DNA from: Phallus indusiatus
Lineage: Eukaryota > Basidiomycota > Agaricomycetes > Phallales > Phallaceae
Assembly: GCA_027605045.1 (NCBI GenBank)
Contig: JAQFWX010000120.1
Location: 62,001-126,000, forward strand
Length of the DNA stretch: 64,000 nucleotides
Reading direction: 5' to 3'
Within the stretch, counting starts at the first letter, position 1, and every line of letters begins with the position of its first letter. A model generated the notes under the pieces. The model was not told where the DNA came from, ran no database searches, and worked only from the letters and a program-made list of their open reading frames with translations. Below are positions 60,413-64,000 of the stretch, one piece after another. The position numbers and the translations under genes were made by a program.

Positions 60413-60557
60413 CGGAAACTCAGGACTGTGGCGTTCAAAAAATCACGTGATCTTTGTCAGCTGCAATGTCGTAAAGCGCCCATCCGGTAGGAACTGTACA
60501 GTCACAAAATACTCAGCACGTTCGACCTGTCCCTCTCATACTTTTTTCCTCCAAAAA
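60413..60557. promoter_or_regulatory. Bidirectional promoter between MDN1 and RPS19
   Basis: Only 145 bases separate the two start codons. The plus-strand side next to RPS19 is pyrimidine-rich (CCTCTCATACTTTTTTCC), typical of ribosomal-protein promoters and leaders. Confidence 0.6.
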
Positions 60558-61149
60558 ATGCCGTCAGTCCGAGACGTATCGTAAGTTGTTTATGCTTGGT
60601 GTCATATGCAAACTCTTACATCTTTTGCAGTCCAGACGCTTTTATTTCCGCCTACTCCTCGCACCTGAAGCGTTCAGGAAAACTAGATGTTCCAGTATGG
60701 GCTGATATTGTAAAGACTGGTGCATTCAAAGAACAAGCACCTTACGATGCGGATTGGTTTTATGTTCGTGCAGGTAAGAGGGTCGACTAAAAACATGTTA
60801 TGGAATGGAATTGAGTCTAAGTTATCTACATGTAGCTGCGGTCGCTCGTCATATTTACCTTCGCAAACATGTCGGAGTTGGTGCTTTAGCTAAACTCCAC
60901 GGTGGTCGCAACCGTCGTGGAAACCGACCTTCTCATCATGCCGATGCCTCAACAAATATTCAACGCAAAGTCTGCCAAGCTTTAGAAAAAATCGGAGTCC
61001 TCGAGATTGCGGCGGATGGTGGTCGACGAATAACTCAAGACGGTCAACGTGATTTAGACCGCATTGCCACTTCCATCGTAGAAGCTGAAAGGGAGGAAGC
61101 CGTCGACGAAGATGAAGTAGCTGATGAAGAGGAGGAGGAGGACGAGTGA
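60558..61149 (+). CDS. RPS19: 40S ribosomal protein eS19 (3 exons)
   Basis: Structural protein of the small ribosomal subunit head, needed for 18S rRNA 3'-end maturation. Exons 60558-60580, 60631-60773 and 60836-61149 give 159 aa. Family signatures: [98 protein letters not shown] and [16 protein letters not shown]. An acidic tail ([13 protein letters not shown]) extends the usual C-terminus by about 15 residues. The short first exon with a GTAAGT donor is typical of ribosomal-protein genes. Confidence 0.96.
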
Positions 61150-62222
61150 ACACACTTTCACTTTGCTCAGTTCCAAAGATGGCATATTTGTCGCTGTCGC
61201 GTGGTTGTGCATGTATACATGTCATCTAATCATTGGCAATTTCATTTCTGATCCTTTCAGTTATTGACAGTTCATGTAATCCAAAATTCCTGAATATAAG
61301 GAAGATGAACCTTAGCTGCGCGCTCAAAATAAAAAAAAAGCTCTAACAGTGCTATTCGTTTTAGAACGCCTCAATCAAAGACTTTCTAAATTATTATCTC
61401 AAGTGTTTGCCTCCAGCTCAGGTATTGCCATCATAGGACGGTTCTATGAAGTTATTCAAAGCGAAAAGAAGTATCCGTCTATAATTCGGAGCGTTATAAC
61501 TTTATTAGAAACTGTACACCTTGTGCAGATATATCTCAAGAGCCAAAATCAAAACTAGCAATACGCACGGCCACTTACATTCAGGCTTCAGAGACAATTT
61601 TCGGTTGGTAGTCGGTACTTAGTTACAACGAGAGTCCAGGCTACTAAGGTGTCATAATGAGGCAGATCTTCAATCGTGCCACCAATTCTTTCCCTATTTT
61701 CCAGAGCTGTGTCATGAACGAGGCATACATCAACCAAGATAACACTCTTGGCTATGAATGCGGTTTTAGCATAATATTTTGCCATGTAGCTGGGTCTATT
61801 GAAAGAACCATCACTATACCAATTATGCCATAGTGTGGAGATGAACAACGGATCTTTGGAAAGGACGAATTAATCAATCGGGTAACGGTAGAAGAAACTC
61901 TTGGGTGCATTGTGAATAGTATTGATGTTGTCAATAATCTGACACGGCAAGATGAAAACAGAGAGTTTGGAGACATTGCCGTTGATGGGAATTAGGGGAG
62001 TAGAGACAAGTTGCATCAAGCGGTGCTACACGGCGAACTTTAGATCCTGGAAAAGTAGTCTGACTCTGAGAGGGCCCCCACTAATACAGGTGCTCTTAAA
62101 TAGCTCGTCTTTCTTAGAGACAAATTGATGGATGATCTCACCGTGTCCACGCGCGCAATAATAGTTGACGCTTTTCAGGCTCCGCTGAGACCACCAATTG
62201 CACCACCGTAGCTGTTACTCCT
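61150..62222. other. Intergenic region without a recognised gene
   Basis: A 69-codon plus-strand open frame near 61349 and a minus-strand series at 61588-61980 (about 130 codons, broken by one stop, reading ...FNRPSYMAKYYAKTAFIAKS...) are present. Neither has a recognisable family. The second could be a gene relic. Confidence 0.35.
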
Positions 62223-63224
62223 ATGGAACGTTTACCTTTCGAAACATTAGTTGTCATCGTTGAATACGCCCTTCCAGGCCCAACACAGGGTGAACTCATC
62301 CCGTATCGCCACAAGCAGTTACTCACGCTCTCTCGTATCAGCAAGCAGCTACGATGGGTCTGTCTGTATTTGGCGTCCCTAGATGTCTGTATACCTTCTA
62401 GAGCCTACTATGAACGCTGGGTATCCAGATTGGAGAGTCTTCCGCGGAATCATGTCTTGAATACACGGTGTCGCTCCTTGGAGTTTCCATTGGAGCTTCG
62501 TGATGATGAATCTGCGTGGTTTGAAGAGCACAACTTGCTCAGAAGCGAGTATTGGCACGTAGATCCTGTACCCTATTTCATGGGTAACCTTTTGACCCAA
62601 AAGGGTTTGTTTCCCAATCTTCGCGCAGTTCACATTCATTTTGGCGCATATGTAATGTTCGACCCTCACAATTTTCTGTTCCCGGCATGCCTACCGAAAT
62701 CAGTCAACGCGCTTTATCTACACTTTTATGTCTCCAAGTACATGATTGACTGCTTCCGTTTTGGAGAACACCCCTGTATAACGACAATCTCGAGAGATAC
62801 ACCCGTACGGTTTTCATGCCGCAAGCATTCATTAGAAATACTGGACATTCTGGTAACAGGCGACGAATTTCCAACCAACTCAGGCAGGCATTACACAGAT
62901 GTGCCCATATTTCGCGATATTGCAAGGCTCTGGGGTTCACTATTCGACGCAACGCCCCGTCTTTTCATACAAGGGACCCAAATGTCCCTCGGAAAAGCGT
63001 CAGAGCCTACCATATCCTTGAGTCTGAACGAAGCATTTGAGTATTATTTGAGGCGTCAAAGTCTCGAAGAAATCGGATGGAATTGGGATTCCAGAGTGTA
63101 CTATCCGCCGTGGCGGTTACAAAATCAAAAGAAAAAGGGAATTCGACGCCTCGTACAAACCTTCGTGGCGTCGAAGTCATTTCTCAAAAAGTTGACTCGG
63201 AAGGGTCACCTGCGCAGAAGTTGA
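62223..63224 (+). CDS. F-box-like hypothetical protein (single exon)
   Basis: An uninterrupted 333-codon frame, unusual in this intron-rich window. The N-terminus (LPFETLVVIVEYALPG ... LTLSRISKQLRWVCLYLAS) resembles the F-box-like start seen in many Agaricomycete proteins of unknown function: a short helix with LP-E, then conserved hydrophobics. The rest lacks clear leucine-rich or kelch repeats, and the C-terminus is basic (KKLTRKGHLRRS). If it is a true F-box protein it would recruit substrates to an SCF ubiquitin ligase, but this is weakly supported. No introns are needed to keep the frame. Confidence 0.6.
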   Translation: MERLPFETLVVIVEYALPGPTQGELIPYRHKQLLTLSRISKQLRWVCLYLASLDVCIPSRAYYERWVSRLESLPRNHVLNTRCRSLEFPLELRDDESAWFEEHNLLRSEYWHVDPVPYFMGNLLTQKGLFPNLRAVHIHFGAYVMFDPHNFLFPACLPKSVNALYLHFYVSKYMIDCFRFGEHPCITTISRDTPVRFSCRKHSLEILDILVTGDEFPTNSGRHYTDVPIFRDIARLWGSLFDATPRLFIQGTQMSLGKASEPTISLSLNEAFEYYLRRQSLEEIGWNWDSRVYYPPWRLQNQKKKGIRRLVQTFVASKSFLKKLTRKGHLRRS

Positions 63225-64000
63225 TAAAAAATTTAAATTACAAGCAAGAAACTCATTTATTTGTAGTACTATCTTGGGACGCGGGCGACGGTTCAAAAGA
63301 GATCGATTACTCTAGTAACACAAAATAAAGCTACGTTTAAAAATATTTAAGTCAGTGGGAGAGGTGGGTGTGAAAGGAATGGACGCTTCCTGGTGCCATC
63401 CTGCACAGCCGCACGAGTGGACGACGCATAGTTGGGGTGGTGGATACTTGTCCTGTTCGCGACGCGACGAGCTCCCCGCGGTGCCGACGACTATTTATTT
63501 TGTGAGAAATGTGACCGGAGTCCTTTCCACCTAAGCGAACTACCGGCCTCAGATCTCCGATGCCCATCAACTCTTTCACTTCTTTTTCACCTCAAAACTT
63601 TGCGGCGTTGGTGTATTTCTCTCTGCAGTGCTGTAATTTTGACCGGACGGCACAAAACGCACCGCGGAGATGAAAGTAGCAACGAGCTTTGCAGTGACGA
63701 TGTATGCGCGAGAATTTTTCTCTTTATCATAGAAAACAAAAGACTGAATGGTGCATGTCATGGTCGTTTACAAGACTTGAAACTTCAAATCAAGAGCCGA
63801 GCACCGTCAGGCTCTCAAATTCAAATTTAGATCTGATCCAGATCTCAGCTTATGCCCTGAAAAAAAAAAGGGATTTGGACGCAATTATTTCAATTGTGGC
63901 AAATTATAGCTAAATTACGAAATTACAACAAGTTTTGTCCGGGAAAGGGTCGTTTTTTTTGGTCCTCTGAGGTAACGTTATCCGGGGTCCTTGTAGAGCC
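63225..64000. other. Right-end region without a recognised gene
   Basis: Only short open frames without family motifs on both strands. A-rich and T-rich runs occur at 63859-63869 and 63951-63960. Confidence 0.4.

Noticed and set aside
1..64000. CRISPR arrays, prokaryotic operons, rRNA and tRNA genes, complete transposons
   Set aside because: None seen. The window is eukaryotic. Repeats found are duplicated gene segments, exon repeats and minisatellites. A tRNA scan and repeat search would be decisive but could not be run.

Overview
The window is nuclear DNA of a filamentous fungus, most likely an Agaricomycete (mushroom-forming basidiomycete). Nearly every gene is cut by many introns of about 50-60 nt with GT(A/C/G)NGT donors and CTNA(C/T) branch sites. 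The locus carries FunK1-type kinases, GH28 pectinases and a CBM1-tailed esterase, gene classes typical of plant-litter or wood-degrading Agaricomycetes. Gene models were rebuilt by hand from splice sites, reading phase and family motifs. The species cannot be named from the sequence.

Layout. 0.4-8.4 kb: housekeeping genes, namely HMG-CoA reductase (+), the atypical Hsp70 Ssz1 (-) and, from a shared 143-bp promoter, the respiratory supercomplex factor Rcf1 (+). 8.6-29.9 kb: an accessory array in which GH28 polygalacturonases on the minus strand alternate with FunK1 kinases on the plus strand: PG1, FunK1-A, PG2, an inserted block, a FunK1 fragment, PG3, FunK1-B. PG2 and PG3 are recent near-identical duplicates and both are intact. 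Of the kinases only FunK1-A is intact. The inserted block (about 17.6-22.4 kb) holds an unrecognised 495-aa membrane/coiled-coil protein with tandemly duplicated exons. 30.4-36.6 kb: NatC acetyltransferase Naa30, a CE1 esterase with a C-terminal CBM1, and a long-chain acyl-CoA synthetase (all -). 38.1-42.4 kb: a zinc-finger-like protein and a RING+RRM protein (+). 42.77-43.58 kb is an assembly gap that cuts a small minus-strand gene and lies just before CDC123 (+). 45.0-60.4 kb is one giant gene, midasin MDN1 (18 exons, 4,853 codons), divergent from RPS19 over 145 bp. The window ends with a single-exon F-box-like protein.

Together the accessory genes form a plant-cell-wall deconstruction cluster: three pectinases plus a carbohydrate esterase. 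PG2, PG3 and the esterase share a TCTCCGGGCC motif 165-195 bp upstream of their starts. The flanks are conserved housekeeping genes for sterol synthesis, ribosome-associated chaperoning, respiration, translation initiation and ribosome assembly.

The most unusual observations concern gene structure. PG1 contains a 5-nt micro-exon that rebuilds the invariant GH28 NTDG motif, plus a 20-nt micro-exon and two GC-AG introns. Further GC-AG introns appear in RCF1 and PG2. An exon-duplication series is visible in the unknown membrane protein.
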